Below are positions 1 through 12,849 of a DNA stretch of 35,667 nucleotides, piece after piece (the stretch's first letter is position 1; every line of letters starts with the position of its first letter). Made by a program: the position numbers and the translations under genes. This stretch comes from Ectocarpus siliculosus (taxonomy: Eukaryota; Sar; Phaeophyceae; Ectocarpales; Ectocarpaceae): the NCBI GenBank assembly GCA_000310025.1, contig FN649743.1, forward strand, positions 3,836,688-3,872,354. The letters are read 5' to 3'. The notes beneath the pieces were generated by a model, which did no database searches, had not been told where the DNA came from, and saw only the letters and a program-made list of their open reading frames with translations.

Positions 1-2933
1 TCAATACTTCACACCTATCATAGGGAGGAAGCGCATACAACCGGAAATTTCATCGTGAAGTGAAATTGGTACCTACTCCGAACGACGGCATGGGCAATGG
101 TGATTGAAGAATTAAGGAAAGAGTGAAAACAGAAGTAAAGTGAAATTTCTGAGCGTTTTCCGTATCGTGATCTGAGTTGTACAAATTCTCGAAATCGCAA
201 GGTCACTGCCTAATCACCAACGACGGCAGTCGTACGGTCGATGTTTCATCATGAAGCGGTGAATCAAGTCTCGAGCGTGCCACTGTCACTGGCGAAAATA
301 TTCAGTGATATATCAGGATGAACGGCACACTGGTACGAGTTCACACCCGATCGTGCTCGATAATGAAATTATTGCTCTGAGCCAACGGACCGCCACTGTT
401 GTGGACCAACTCCTTACCTTCGATATCGCTACAGCGCTTGCGCCTGCAGCTGTAGTATTTTCCCGCATGCGCGCAGCCGCCTGTTTGCGCCTGTTGTTTT
501 GTAATGGCAGCGAAGCGATTTTGGGGCAGACGATGTCATTCGACAATACAAAAGACGATGTCATAGGTATTCCGCATCACTGGGTGCTTCTGCCACCTCG
601 TCCAACGTTCGTCAATGTTCGCCGACATGTGATTGTTCGACGAATATCTTAGATTCTGCTTGCCATTTTCTGGCGACATTGAGCACAAGTATTGAGCTCT
701 CGAAAACTCCAGTTCACAAATCCCCTCCCGCAAAGTCAACCTTGCGCATGTTTCCTAGACACTCGAATTTTTCGTCAACATGGTAAATGCCGAAGGTTGT
801 TCTTGATCACACTCTTATATGTCTGATCGCAAACCAACAACATAAATGAACGGCTTCATTGAACAATCCCCTAAACAACACAGCAGTCGCCAAGCACCAC
901 ACGATATTGTTTGGCGATTTTCACTCCGAACATCATCGGTGATGGTTCTCACCGAGCCTGCTGCATTTGTAGCCTTCTCAGCCTGCCTTCGGCCTCTCTA
1001 CGCCCGGTCTCGGCGTCCTCATGCCCCTGCTCAAGCTGCACCTAGAACAGCCCGAAAGAGAAAGGGGTCAAAGCTTTGGTCGACAGCTTCAATGAGCAGA
1101 ATGAATATTGGTGCGCATCGTGGATGCTCGTGTTCATTGATGCAATGAGTTGCCCGCCTTCTGCCGCACACAGTTCATGTATATCGAGCTTGTACGTCCG
1201 GGTAGCTTGGCTGGCCGGCAATGGTTGCAGAATGTAACATGTCCATCGAAGATAGGTGGCAACGATAGGTGGCCCAAACTGTGCATCCTATTTCCGTATA
1301 CAACACAAGATAACACACCCCATGAACAGATTTCCAAAGTTCGATATTATCGACAGCGGGAAGAGTAGCAGCGCCGAAAATATCGGCGTTAAAGCCGTCT
1401 GGTCAAGAACTCTCCAGAAACGTACCGTTTCGTTTATGCATCCTCTTCGTCGAGGAGTGATCGAGCTTTGAAAATTGGTCCAGGATGTGTGCTGCCTTGT
1501 GTTGTATGCGGTACCTCAATTCATTCGCACGCGTACCGTTGGAAACGGACACCGGGTGCCCTGCGGTCTACTCACGCTCCAGGCAAGTCACAACGGAAGA
1601 ACGAATTCTTTGGGTGAAAGGGCCCTGGATCTGGGCGGTCTTAGTTGTGGTCCGCAGCAGAATTTCACAAAGAGGCCGTTGTGATATGATACTGTATGGA
1701 GAGATCCTCACCTAGGTGTCCCTCCTGTTTTGTAATCGTGCGTGTGTGAAATGCAGCCGCGGATTTAGTCGTGGAGTACCGCTCGAAACTGTTATAGGGC
1801 CGGCATGAGTTGGTTGGTGAATTTGTTCTAGCCTAGTCTATAGCTCACCTTTCGAAGTTGGAGCGCTTCTTTGGCCTCGTCTGTGCGGCCGCTCTCCGTC
1901 TCGGCCTCGATACATTTCTGAAGAAGCGTTCGATTGGTTTCCTGGGAAGCATGCGATATGTTGTTCGTTAGCAAGGAAAGACGATGATCGGCTCGGGTTC
2001 AATCAGACTTGAGGGTCCATCTTGTCTCTCTCTTGAACAACTTTTCCGAACCTCTATGATGCAGTCGAAATGTTTTCCACACATCGGAAAATAGTCAACG
2101 TATCACCTGCTGAGCCGTCAAGGCTGTGGAAGCTCTCTCTGATTCCTCACGGAGTTTGCTGAGGACGTCAAGGACGCCAAGGGTGGAAGCCATGGTTGTA
2201 CACCGAGTAGGGTCTCTCCGATACTCGCGCAGGTCAACAGTCGCCTACAGAATTGGGTATAACGCGGAAGTTCCGCGTAATGAAACACCTGGCGCCAGAG
2301 ACTGCGATTAAGGGCGTGAGAAGCTCTGTAGTTCCCCGCACCGCTGACACTTTGGAGGAGTCAGGCCAATAACCGCAGAATTTCTCATCTTGACACCAGT
2401 CACAAGGCAAGGAGAGTGGATAGGCTTGACCCTTCCGGCCCGTGTTTATCGCTGTTGCTGTTCGACGGGTCGCCATTCAATAATCTGGCCTGTTGTGTAC
2501 ACACCTCAAAGGACTTCCAACTGGAGTGAACCCCGGCAGATACGTGTAGTGAGTCGGCGATGAAGGCTACCCTCTGTGTCGTTGCCCACGATTTCGCAGT
2601 ACGCTGGGCACTTTCGTCTCGGTACTGGGGTCCAAGCGTGCGTATGGCACCACAGCAGCAGGTGTGTACCATGAATCAATCACGGATTTTGCCGAGCCAA
2701 AAACCCAGCAGTCGGAACATTACCAAGTCAATGTGAACGATGCTGCGGAAGCTTACCTCTGTCACTGCAGGTCCCGTTTTATCTACGTTCGAGTCCCTTG
2801 GCTGACAGATGAAGGCCTTCTGCTGTGTCGGCATTCGGCGAGGGGTTTCCAAAGAGTTCCTGCCGCATTCACTTTCAATCCCAAGGTAGGTAATCTTCAC
2901 ATGCATCCTTGGGGAACCTTTTGGAAACCCCAT
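1..2933 (-). CDS. Coiled-coil-rich protein, unrecognised, multi-exon, partial at the left edge
   Basis: Exons were rebuilt from splice sites and phase: 2933(or 2819)-2757, 2624-2505, 2244-2107, 1941-1849, 1041-953, 490-418, and a weaker last one, 209-73. All but the 1041/490 junction (split CG|G, Arg) are phase 0, and every join stays open. Donors are good (gtaagc, gtgtgt, gtgata, gtgagc, gtgaga, gtaagg). The product is rich in Glu, Lys, Arg, Gln, Ala and Leu, with heptad-like stretches such as LSKLREESERAS, EAKEALQLRK and REAEGRLRRLQMQQ, so a long coiled coil is likely. I cannot assign a family. The first exon is open to an ATG at 2933; it could instead start at the acceptor before 2819, with a further exon candidate at 3169-3114. 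The gene continues beyond base 1. A MITE lies in the 1848-1042 intron. The exon chain is fairly secure; the ends and function are not. Confidence 0.6.
1305..1500. mobile_element. MITE-like inverted-repeat element, copy A
   Basis: The termini 1305-1345 and 1460-1500 are inverted repeats matching at about 30 of 41 positions. They share the family signature of an AAATCGGTCC-like stretch followed by a GGGGTGTG-like stretch. The interior carries, in reverse orientation, the GGAAA..CTCGACGAGA-like core seen in the other three copies. No coding capacity. It lies inside an intron of the coiled-coil gene and is the most diverged of the four copies. Confidence 0.6.
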
Positions 2934-5900
2934 GTAGCTGCTACACTAGCTGCGCTGGGCTAACACCCAAGCTCGACGAAGGACAGCAGGACAACCGATC
3001 GGACACTTGACACGGTCCATCTTGTTCTACTGTTCCTGGCAGAAGCGGGATGATTTCAGGTCGACAGGCTGCTAAGCTGCGTTGGCGTGTGTATCGTGTG
3101 GCAAAACGCCTACATCTCGCTGTTCCAACATGTATGCAAAGGGGTCTACAGCAGTACTAGCATCGCTGGCTGTAGAACCAATTCATCGCTTGTGGGTCTA
3201 CAGGAGTGCCAAGAGTGGAATCGGCTTCACCCACAAAAGAAAGTGGTAGGGATACGATCGTGTGGAATGTGGTGACCAAGACTGGGCGAGGGGCGGTGAC
3301 ATTTTGTGAAGGTCTATATATGCACTCATAGCGGTTAGAGATCGGCAGGCGCCGCCTTAATGGGCAAGATAGGGCCCCGACACCAGCACAAGGGCTCCGA
3401 ATGATTCACGAGTGAAACCACCACGCGCCGGGCTGAGCTTCCTCAGATGAGAACATGTACATAACATCAACCTCGCCAGCCCACACAGGCCTGCTGCCTC
3501 AGGTGTGCAAGTATTCACTCTGACCGCGGACACCATATTCTAACTGTAGACCGAGAGGGGCGGAAGGGAGAGAGGGTAACGGAGGCGACGTGACTTGCAC
3601 GACTGTCCCGATGCGAAATATACAAAAGAGTCTTACGTGTTTGGCTCGCGTTGCACGACATGAGCACTCATGTTTTTATGATGTCTTCACGCTTTTGCAG
3701 TGCACAACTCATACACCCCGCTAATTCTACCTGTTGACTTTTTCAGGGGGATAACACACGTCGCCACTAAAAAACAAACACAGTAATCCAGGAGTAACCC
3801 CCAAGCCAAAAGCGAACGACAGAAAATTATCGACCATAGTTCCGGCATGCCCCTCCACCTGCAACTGATGGGCATGTTGGCTAAACCGTGATAATCCTTC
3901 TAAAAAAGTATTCTCCGCAAAAGGTCTTCATCCGTGCGAAAGGGAAACACAAAGAGGGGGCCTGACTGCCAAAGTCCTAAAATGCATTACACAACAGGCC
4001 CAACCATCAAGATTGATCTATGGAACACGCGGATCCTCAACGGAAGTAGACTACACGTCTTCCCCTGTGTGGATATGGCCGGCTAGCCCCGGTCGGCACG
4101 CCCGTCGCTGCAAATAGAGACAGACTCTAGGCCCGAGCTCATTGACTTTGTGCGCAGGTTGCGTTCCTGGTGTCAGCCTGCAGACAACGGTAAGTCTGGA
4201 CGGACACTGCATGCATCAGTACGTGGACACCCTGTTGTTACGTGTCGTCGTGAGGGAGAAGGGAAACCCGTCGTAGTGATTCCGGTTTTGTAAACGGCGT
4301 GAGCAGCATGTATATATCCGTGCCGAGACGTCAAGCACAGAAGCACACCAGACTTGTGAGATATCCCGACATCAAAGATGCCGCCGTATTACCTCATGAA
4401 AGGACGCAAATCGGTTTTCCCCATATCCCGTTTAATTTTCCGGCCGAGGCACAAACGAAACCGCCCAGCAGTACATACGTATGACACACCAAGAAGAACG
4501 AAGGGGAATCAAGTTAGCTTTGCGATGTTGCTCCCGCAGACTCTACACAAACAAACGTTGTGGATGAGGCCAATCACCGCTTCACCTCAAGACCGTCACA
4601 TAACAAAAAGCGGACGATGACTTTCTGAGCCTTAGATTGGAGTGGGCGTCAGTCCGAAAGGCAAAGCTAACACTGACAAGCCACCAGTGTGGAAACGCAG
4701 TAAATCCAAACGCGAGCTCGACTCCTTCGCGGTATGTTACGCCAAAGGTCGTCTCCTGGAAACCAGGCCCCAGTCACCGATCCAACCTTCGTCGTTCACG
4801 CCCACGTTCCGAGGTTGGCACCCTCACGAAACGCTTTGATGACAGTCTGATGGAAACGGGAAATGCTTGAAACACATTGTTTGCTCCGATGAAAAACCTG
4901 CCGATTTTCCGTAATGACTGCCGTTGGTCCAAGCCAAGAAAGCAACAAATACACTCACCCAATACTCAACAGCACAAGATGAACTAAATAACCGACTCCA
5001 GCCAACCACGCGACACCGAACACACATAAAAAAAAGCAAATAATGCGATGTTGACCCCGATGCTTTGAGGACCCTGATGCTCGCTACGTTGCTACATGCG
5101 GGCGACAAAGAGCACTTCAAACGTTTTCAATAACTTACAACTCCGTGATGTCAGCGGGCCCTCTGACTTCACTTCTTTTTTTTCCTTAAGAGCCCATACA
5201 AACACACCACACGTGCACGCGCCCCCAAACAAATGTGGCAAAATCAGGATGCAAATCGGGAGAGCGACAGGAGTAACTGCTAAGCTATGCAGCAGTAACA
5301 GAAATCGATGGCTCTATACTTGGCGGGCAGAGTTGACGTGCATCACATCCTTGCCACTCGCTGCTCTAATGGCGGCGTAGGATGCAAGCATTCCTCCCAC
5401 AGGATACAAAAACGTTGGGATAAGACACACCAACCGCAGGACCCATCGAAACAGTGCCATGCATCCGCAAAAGCCTGAAAGAGTGAATAGTCCAGCATGC
5501 GGTATACCCACCAACGGAGGCTGCTACACAATGAAAACCTTCCAAATATTCGTTCCACAAACGCCGAAGGCTCTCCATGTGGCCTGACAGCTACATTGTC
5601 CCACCCATGCGTCGTTCTCTGAATACTTTTTTCCTGGGGAAAGATTGCAAAAAAAGGCGAACAGCGCATATCGTATTGAAACAGAACATACAAAACTCCC
5701 ACCGACCCTACTTGGAGCTGTCTGGGACGCGCTCGGCAATGTGGGAGTCATGGGTGTGCATCGTACGGCCGTCTCCCTGCGTAGAAGCGTGACATGCCAC
5801 GCAATTCATTGCGCAGCCAACGTTCCGCCGTCAAAGCTGCGAAAACTCTCACAACATTAACGACAATATCGCAGCATGCACAAGTCCCAAAAAAACTCAG

Positions 5901-6247
5901 TGAACCGCCCAGTTCCCAGCCGGTCCTTGTGCTTTTCGCCACTTGCAGGCAGCAACGAAGTACAGCCTTTGAATAACTATCGCTGGGCATCCCTAAACGC
6001 CGTTGCTAAAGCCTTGCTTTCCACGAACATTTCTGAACGGAACTTTGTCCTGCACCAGTCGGGATCTCAGCGAGTAAAGCCAGCTGCAACAACGGACTAC
6101 CTGTGGACGCCTCAACACCCGCCCACCCGGGCATCGGAGCACCTTGACGTTCAGATATCGCAACGAGGACCGAGACGCCGTATGTGGACACAGCATACGC
6201 GCTGCAGAAAATTCACCAGGAGAATGGTTCACACAAGGCTGGAAGTA
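2934..6247. other. Intergenic, no gene recognised
   Basis: This stretch separates the 5' end of the coiled-coil gene from the 3' end of the DUF2009 gene; both are read on the minus strand. Open frames here are short and overlap on both strands without protein-like composition. A palindromic TATATA at 3315-3320 is a possible minus-strand promoter element for the coiled-coil gene. A possible extra 5' exon of that gene (3169-3114, donor gtaggc) has an acceptor and donor, but its phase partner was not found. The stretch after 3400 shows nothing I can support. Confidence 0.5.
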
Positions 6248-9200
6248 TCAGCGGCTGAAGTCTCCGTCGAAGCCAGAGAAGCCGCTGAGCTTGAAGACGT
6301 TAACGAAGGACTTCTTCTCAATCTGCCCACCATGACAAAGCACGCAGGAGGGAAAGAAACGGAACGAACCCGAAAAAAGCAAGGTACATATGAGGTTGGA
6401 AATATCAATATTCAGAACGAGCTCGTTCTTGATCAGCCGAGGACAACACGTGGGAGGGAAAGAAACGAACGCCCCCAGCAACAGCAAGCGAAAGTAACGC
6501 GAGAAACGAGACGGTACATGTAGCCTAACACCCGCCAGAGAGCAAACAAAAAATAAAACCGTAGCAATGATGATGACGGCACCACCCACCCACTCAGCGT
6601 TGCTTTGGCGCGGAACATACCTTGCTGCACCAGTTCCAGGCGCTGGTCAACCGTCCATCCACGCAGCTGCCGGCATCGTAGTTGTTGTCCCCGCCGGATC
6701 CATCGAACCTGCCGAGAGAAACAAGAGAGAGAAGGCATTACTCAATGACATCACATGCAAGCCATCACTGTCGTGCGGATAACATCTACCCAAAGCGCTT
6801 TGCTGTGGGGGGTCCGGTCTGGAGTCCCACGGGTAGAATTCCGATAGGGTTTGTTGCTTCAGTTCTGGTGTGAAACTGGCAGCATTCCTCTTCCCCTTGT
6901 CAGCAGCACGTCCAACGCTGTGTACCATTCACAAACGCTTCGCAAAGCGTGCAAATTCGGTTCGCGGCCACAACAATCGACACGTTTCGAGAATGCCTTG
7001 ACTGGACGTTGGGGGGGCGGCTCCATCGCCGCTATTGCAACGTATTCTTGACATTGGTGAATGTAACGCCGGTTAACAGCGCCTGTCCCCGCGGATTCGT
7101 CGAATCCCAACAACGCCAGATCAAACAGCCGTTGCACCACCACGACGCCCACCGCCAAAACATCAAACTACCACCACCAGTACAAAGCGCGAGAAAATAG
7201 AAAATGTATCAATCATGGTTGTTTCGGAGATCAGGCATGGACAGTACTTTCAAGGTGTCCTGCGGTATGTAGTGTTCTATACGTGAGAGCGTACAGGGCA
7301 TAACGGCATCGACACAAGCAGCAGCAACAACAACAACAACAACAACGACAACGACAACGACAAACCCACCCGAAGCGGAAGAAATTTCTCAGAATGTAGC
7401 GCTGGGCGTACTCGACGTTCCCCCACCGGCCCTTGATGTACTCCAGCACCACGGGGTCTGATCCCTCGTCGAGGTCTGTCAGGTAGTCCAAAGCCTGCAT
7501 ATCAAGCAAAGGCGAACGAAAGGAGGACACGTTGTACGAGCACTAGTCCATCACACACCAAGCGATTCCCACGCAACAGCACAGGCACAAACGAACCAGT
7601 TCGCCAAGGTCACCCAGCGGGTTGAACATCCAGTTTCGCACCAATCTCAAATGACACCGTAGTGCGTCCTTGTCGTTGGGCAGGCCGCACACGACTTCAA
7701 ATAATTCAAACTCATCAGTACCCTGCCTCTCCGTAGTTGGAATATCCACCAACAGTTGAACCACTTCCACATCTGATGTTGACACACAACGGTCGTACAT
7801 GAAGTTCACTCACCCTGTATATTTCCACAAGCAACGGTCACACACGGAACTTCACGCACAGCAGCAACCAGACCACGTCCATGCAAACACAACATTCAAA
7901 GACAAGGATCACACGCAAGCCTCGCACACACTCGAATCATGAATGTAGATCGCACGCATACCTGAAGGATCGGGTTGAGAATCCACGGCACTTGGGAATA
8001 CTTGTCGAGGAAGGTCAGCGCGTTGGGGACGCAGCTGTCCCCCAGGTGCACCACGGCGGAGCCCACCTACAGCACACGGAGAGGGATCGAAAACAGTGTT
8101 TGGCGTTTGTCTACCAGTCTCGATGTCTGCTGTTGGTACGCACAACGGAAGGGGCTCTGAGGATGCTCGACAAGAAGCGTCTTCCTGTGGCCAGTTGCGG
8201 CTTCACCCCAACGCGAGCGGCCACCTTGTCGATGACAAGGGCCGAACATGTTGTGGAGGAAAGCGGTGGCGGCCGCGGCTGGTCGGCTCTGCCCTACTCC
8301 GTTGTGCATGTGATTCGAAGAGAATTCTGGAGAATCCACTTCCACAAAAATCAAGCCCCAATTCCAACGCGTGACATGGGCGACAGAGGAATGACCGCTC
8401 GTGTCCGAAAAAAACAAAAAGGTATTGTGTACCAGCTACTGAACATTCAGAATAAGTCAGGCAACAACTTAACAGTACGGAACTACCGAACGATAGCCTG
8501 TCGCAAACAACCGCCACCCTCGCCCGCAACACGAACTCCTTCTCATGGCGCCCCGTGGCCTCTTAACAGTAGTCAGCGACACGGCCGAGATTAAATTCCT
8601 TCCACGCCTTGTCTGTGCGTCTCTCCCTCGGGTGTCTCACCCAAGATTTTCCGCAGGTGTTGGCTACCCGAACCTGATACTCGTTCATGCGCTTTCCCAC
8701 TCGCCGCGCTCCCTGCTTTTTCCGGAGAGGTCATAAAACAGAACGGAGTATGTTCCGGCATTGTCAAACAACGAAACTTTTCCCTTCGTTGGAGAAGCGG
8801 AGAAACGGTTAAAAAAGCGGTGAGCTGTTAAAGCAACCACAAATTCACTTTCTGGTCAGCACTGTCATTACTCCGACGATGATCACGACGATGGCGACGA
8901 CGGAAAGCAGCAGCAACTTCACAAACAAGGACAGCAACTACAACAACAATGACGACAACAACAAAGCTCGCCTGGACTCTCTGAAGCCCCTGCCCCGTGT
9001 TGCTGAGCCTGTACTGGTTGTCCTCTTCCAGCATATCCTTCTCTCCGGCCGCCCACAGATCCAGCATGTTGTCGGTCACCTGCCCCAACGGACGATAGAA
9101 GGAATTTGTAGCCAAGGGTCCAGAACCCCCACATGGTCAACACCGTCAGATAGCAGAGGGACTATTGAAACAACCAAAACACGAACACACGAACGAACCA

Positions 9201-12200
9201 ACGAACAGGCTCAGCATGCATATATGGTAACCCGTCTTCAGAATCAGAATTCACGGTCCCCGTTGTCGTTTGACGCAAGTGTTCGTGCCGCCGAAACCAA
9301 ATATGTCGAAGACATGCCGAAACGCCACACTACATCACGCAAGCACTTCAGAGGCTTGGCCACACGCCCAACGCGCACGATGACAGACAGGTTGCCAAGA
9401 TACCAAGTTGACCTTCTCCGGCCAAGGCATGAGGCTCCGTACCCCCTCTCCCAACCCCTAGTTTGAAAAACAAAACATCGAAACCGACTCTAACGCAACG
9501 GCAGCAAACAGAGCAAGACAAAGCGGCAAACGCATGACACACCGGAAGCACAAAAACAAAAATGACAGACACACCTCCAACCACAGCATGAGGCTCTGCA
9601 TGACGAAGTAGAACTGTGTCTGGTGGTTGTGCGTCAGGCGCGCCCCGAAATCGCCGCTCCTGATGCCAAGGTTGGCGTTCCTCCTTACATCGTCTATTCT
9701 ATCTGGCCTCCAGTTGTTCTTCAGGAGGGACAGCATCCGCCTGATGGGTCTGCCCGGCCACAAGTTGGAGGTGTGGACACGCATGCGAGTTGGGACAGGA
9801 GGTGGGGGCGCGTGGGCTCCGTCAGCGACGGCATGCGCCTGATAGGTCTGGCCGACCACAAGTTGGAGGTACTTCACCGGTTGCCACATGCAAGTTGGGA
9901 CGGGGGGGGGGCGAGCCCGTTGTGCTCCATGAGCGACAGCATGAGCCTGATAGGTCTGGCTACCAAACAAAGGACGCGTCCTATTCGTGCGAGGTCTGAC
10001 CCAATTCTGCATGAGGGAGAGACAACATGTGCCTGAGGTTCATGACAAAATAAAAGGCTGGAGGCGTCAACATGGGCGCGTGGGGGCCAGGGCGTAGGAG
10101 ATAGGAACCTTGGGGAGCTTGAACATGAACGTGCGCCGTTACAACCATGTACCGTGCATCATCTTGTTCAAATCGGCGTGCTGCCCCGATGTGATTGTAT
10201 TACTGCACCCACCTCGTGCTGATCTCCCGGTACACGATCGAGTCCGCCACGGAATCCACCAGAAGCGTCACCTCACACGCCAACCTTAACAAGTCGCCGA
10301 GGCGGCATACGGAGGCCGACAACAACATAAGGTCAACAGAAAAGCCGAGGACTACGAAAAGCTACACGGCGGGGCCGTCGAAGAGCCCGTGGGCGACGGC
10401 GGCGAGAGACCTGATTTCTTGTTGTCATGACCGTAACAATCTGGGGTTCGGCCGTACGACGAAGGGATTTTTGTCTATTTGTCTTCATGAAAAGCGGACC
10501 AAAGAGCAACATCGCGTGGCAATACGGCACACCATACCACAAAAGGGACACGCCTACCCGATTTGTGCGAGTACACAGGCAAGGAAACAAACGAAAGCGT
10601 TTAGCGACCAAATACACCTACTGGTACAAGAGAACAGCAGGAATGATAGCATACCAGCCACAACGAGGCATTCCTCACCCCCCGGTCCCATGTCTCGCAA
10701 CCAAGCGCCGTCGAGCCTCCGCCTTCTCTTTCGCTTGCAATGCCATCTGCCGTCGTGTTCAAGAGACGTTTCAAACAACAAGCTTGCACACTGGTGAAAA
10801 AATAAATCTACTAGAAACGTAATACAACATATGAAGTACATATCAAGGTCACGCCAACAGGGCTTGACAAGAACGGTTAGGAGGGCAGCACCTGCCTGGA
10901 CGCCGATACAACGCGTCAGTTCTAAACCAAACCACTACAAACAGCACCCACCGCGGGCAATCACCAAGGCTACTCCTTCTCCTTGCCGCCCTACCGTCGC
11001 CCTTGAAAGAGCCCCTGATCCCTCGCTCGCCCGCATACCACAAAAGATTTCCTGCCGCCCTTTCGTGCCGAGCAACGAATGACCACAACTGCCCCCAGAA
11101 AGGTTCCGTATGGCAGATTCGTTGCGGCCCACACGAGTCTGGGAAGAGCAACCTCAGAAAAAAAACGAAACCGATAGAGTCGGCACGGGAAGCCCTTTCC
11201 CCCTCGTCCAGTTTCCTCCTCAGCCCTAGAATCCCCTCCCGCAGAAAAGCCTCCTGAGCCGAACGTACCGCCAGGCCTTCAAATCACCATTGCACCCGTG
11301 AAAAAAAAAAAATGCCCACAATAAAACAATTTGGAACGTTGCGGCTCTCACCTCTTCGACGTTCCTGCCACCCTTCAGGAGCTTCTGGCCCCGCTCCCAC
11401 GGCAGCACAGGCCGGCTTGCCGCCAGAAGGTCGGGGTCCTCGAAGAGCCCCATAAGGTCGGCCGACACAGACAACCCGAACGCCGTCCTGCAGCATCAAA
11501 AACAGAAACACGTCAGTATTTGCACCCTTATTTCGGTGGCATTCACTCCTGCTGGACAGAACACTCCCCCGGGAATAGTTTTCGTGTGTGTAACTATAAA
11601 AAATGCTTCCACAGAAACTGCGCATAGCCTGCGGCATGTCTCAATAGAGCTACACGACGGGAGTTCCGTCTTCATAAAGGTGTGTGGTCAGCACAAAGTA
11701 CTATTTTAAAAGGTATGCACACACGAAAAAGGCAAGCCTCACGTTTTGCAGCGCAGAAAACAAAATAGTACAACGGCAAACGAAACACACACACACACAC
11801 AACTACCAGGCCGAAGCTACGCGGTCCGCATAGCTGCAGGGGGACGACGGCCGGCGTCAGGCCAAGCGTTGAAGCAACGGCGGTGGGAAGCTGCTCACAA
11901 AGGTAAATCTTGTCCTCGCCCTTAGCAGTGGTGGAACAAGGCGAAGAACCATATCACGCACAGATATGCAAAGACACGGCTACTTCTGCTTGTAAATTAT
12001 ATCCGACGGAAGTGACTGCTCACCGAAACGTCTCGGCTCCCAACTCTTCCACAACCACAGCACCGCTGGAAACAAACGACAATCGCCCCCCTCCTACTCT
12101 CTCCGTTGAAGCACGACAGACCCACACCGTCCCAAAAACAGTGGCCCATCCTCTCTCACCTCATACTCCGCACGCATGAGAACCCCGTCTGTTCCCGGAC

Positions 12201-12497
12201 AAGCGGGTGCTCCGTGTCCATCAAAATGCACATCTGGGGACACGAATTTATTCCGAACACGCGTGCCGACAGAGGGAATAATCACAACGAGCAGCACACC
12301 TCGGGGATAGAAATTACCCGGCGTCCCACCGATTTTGGTGGTCGATGTCGCTGGCAAAAAGGGGCAACGCACGTCGGTGATATGGGGGGTGGAGGTCTCA
12401 CCATCTTGGGATGTCTCATTCATCTCGTTGGGTAGCAGGCTGCCTCTGGCCCTTGCAACAACCAGTGCACATCTCTCTGTCTCTCTCTCTCTCTGTG

Positions 12498-12537
<40 letters not shown>

Positions 12538-12547
12538 TGTCTCTCTC

Positions 12548-12622
<75 letters not shown>

Positions 12623-12766
12623 TTCTTTTTTTCTTTTTTCCTCTATCTTATCTCTTATTTCCCAATNNNNNNNNNNNNNNNNNNNNNNNNNNNNNNNNNN
12701 NNNNNNNNNNNNNNNNNNNNNNNNNNNNNNNNNNNNNNNNNNNNNNNNNNNNNNNNNNNNNNNNNN

Positions 12767-12849
<83 letters not shown>

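Noticed and set aside
11770-11920. Minus-strand frame reading [15 protein letters not shown] and onward, with an AG in front
   Set aside because: It lies between the exons ending at 12160 and starting at 11487, which join perfectly in phase and match DUF2009 order. Inserting it brings an in-frame stop. Probably a chance open stretch.
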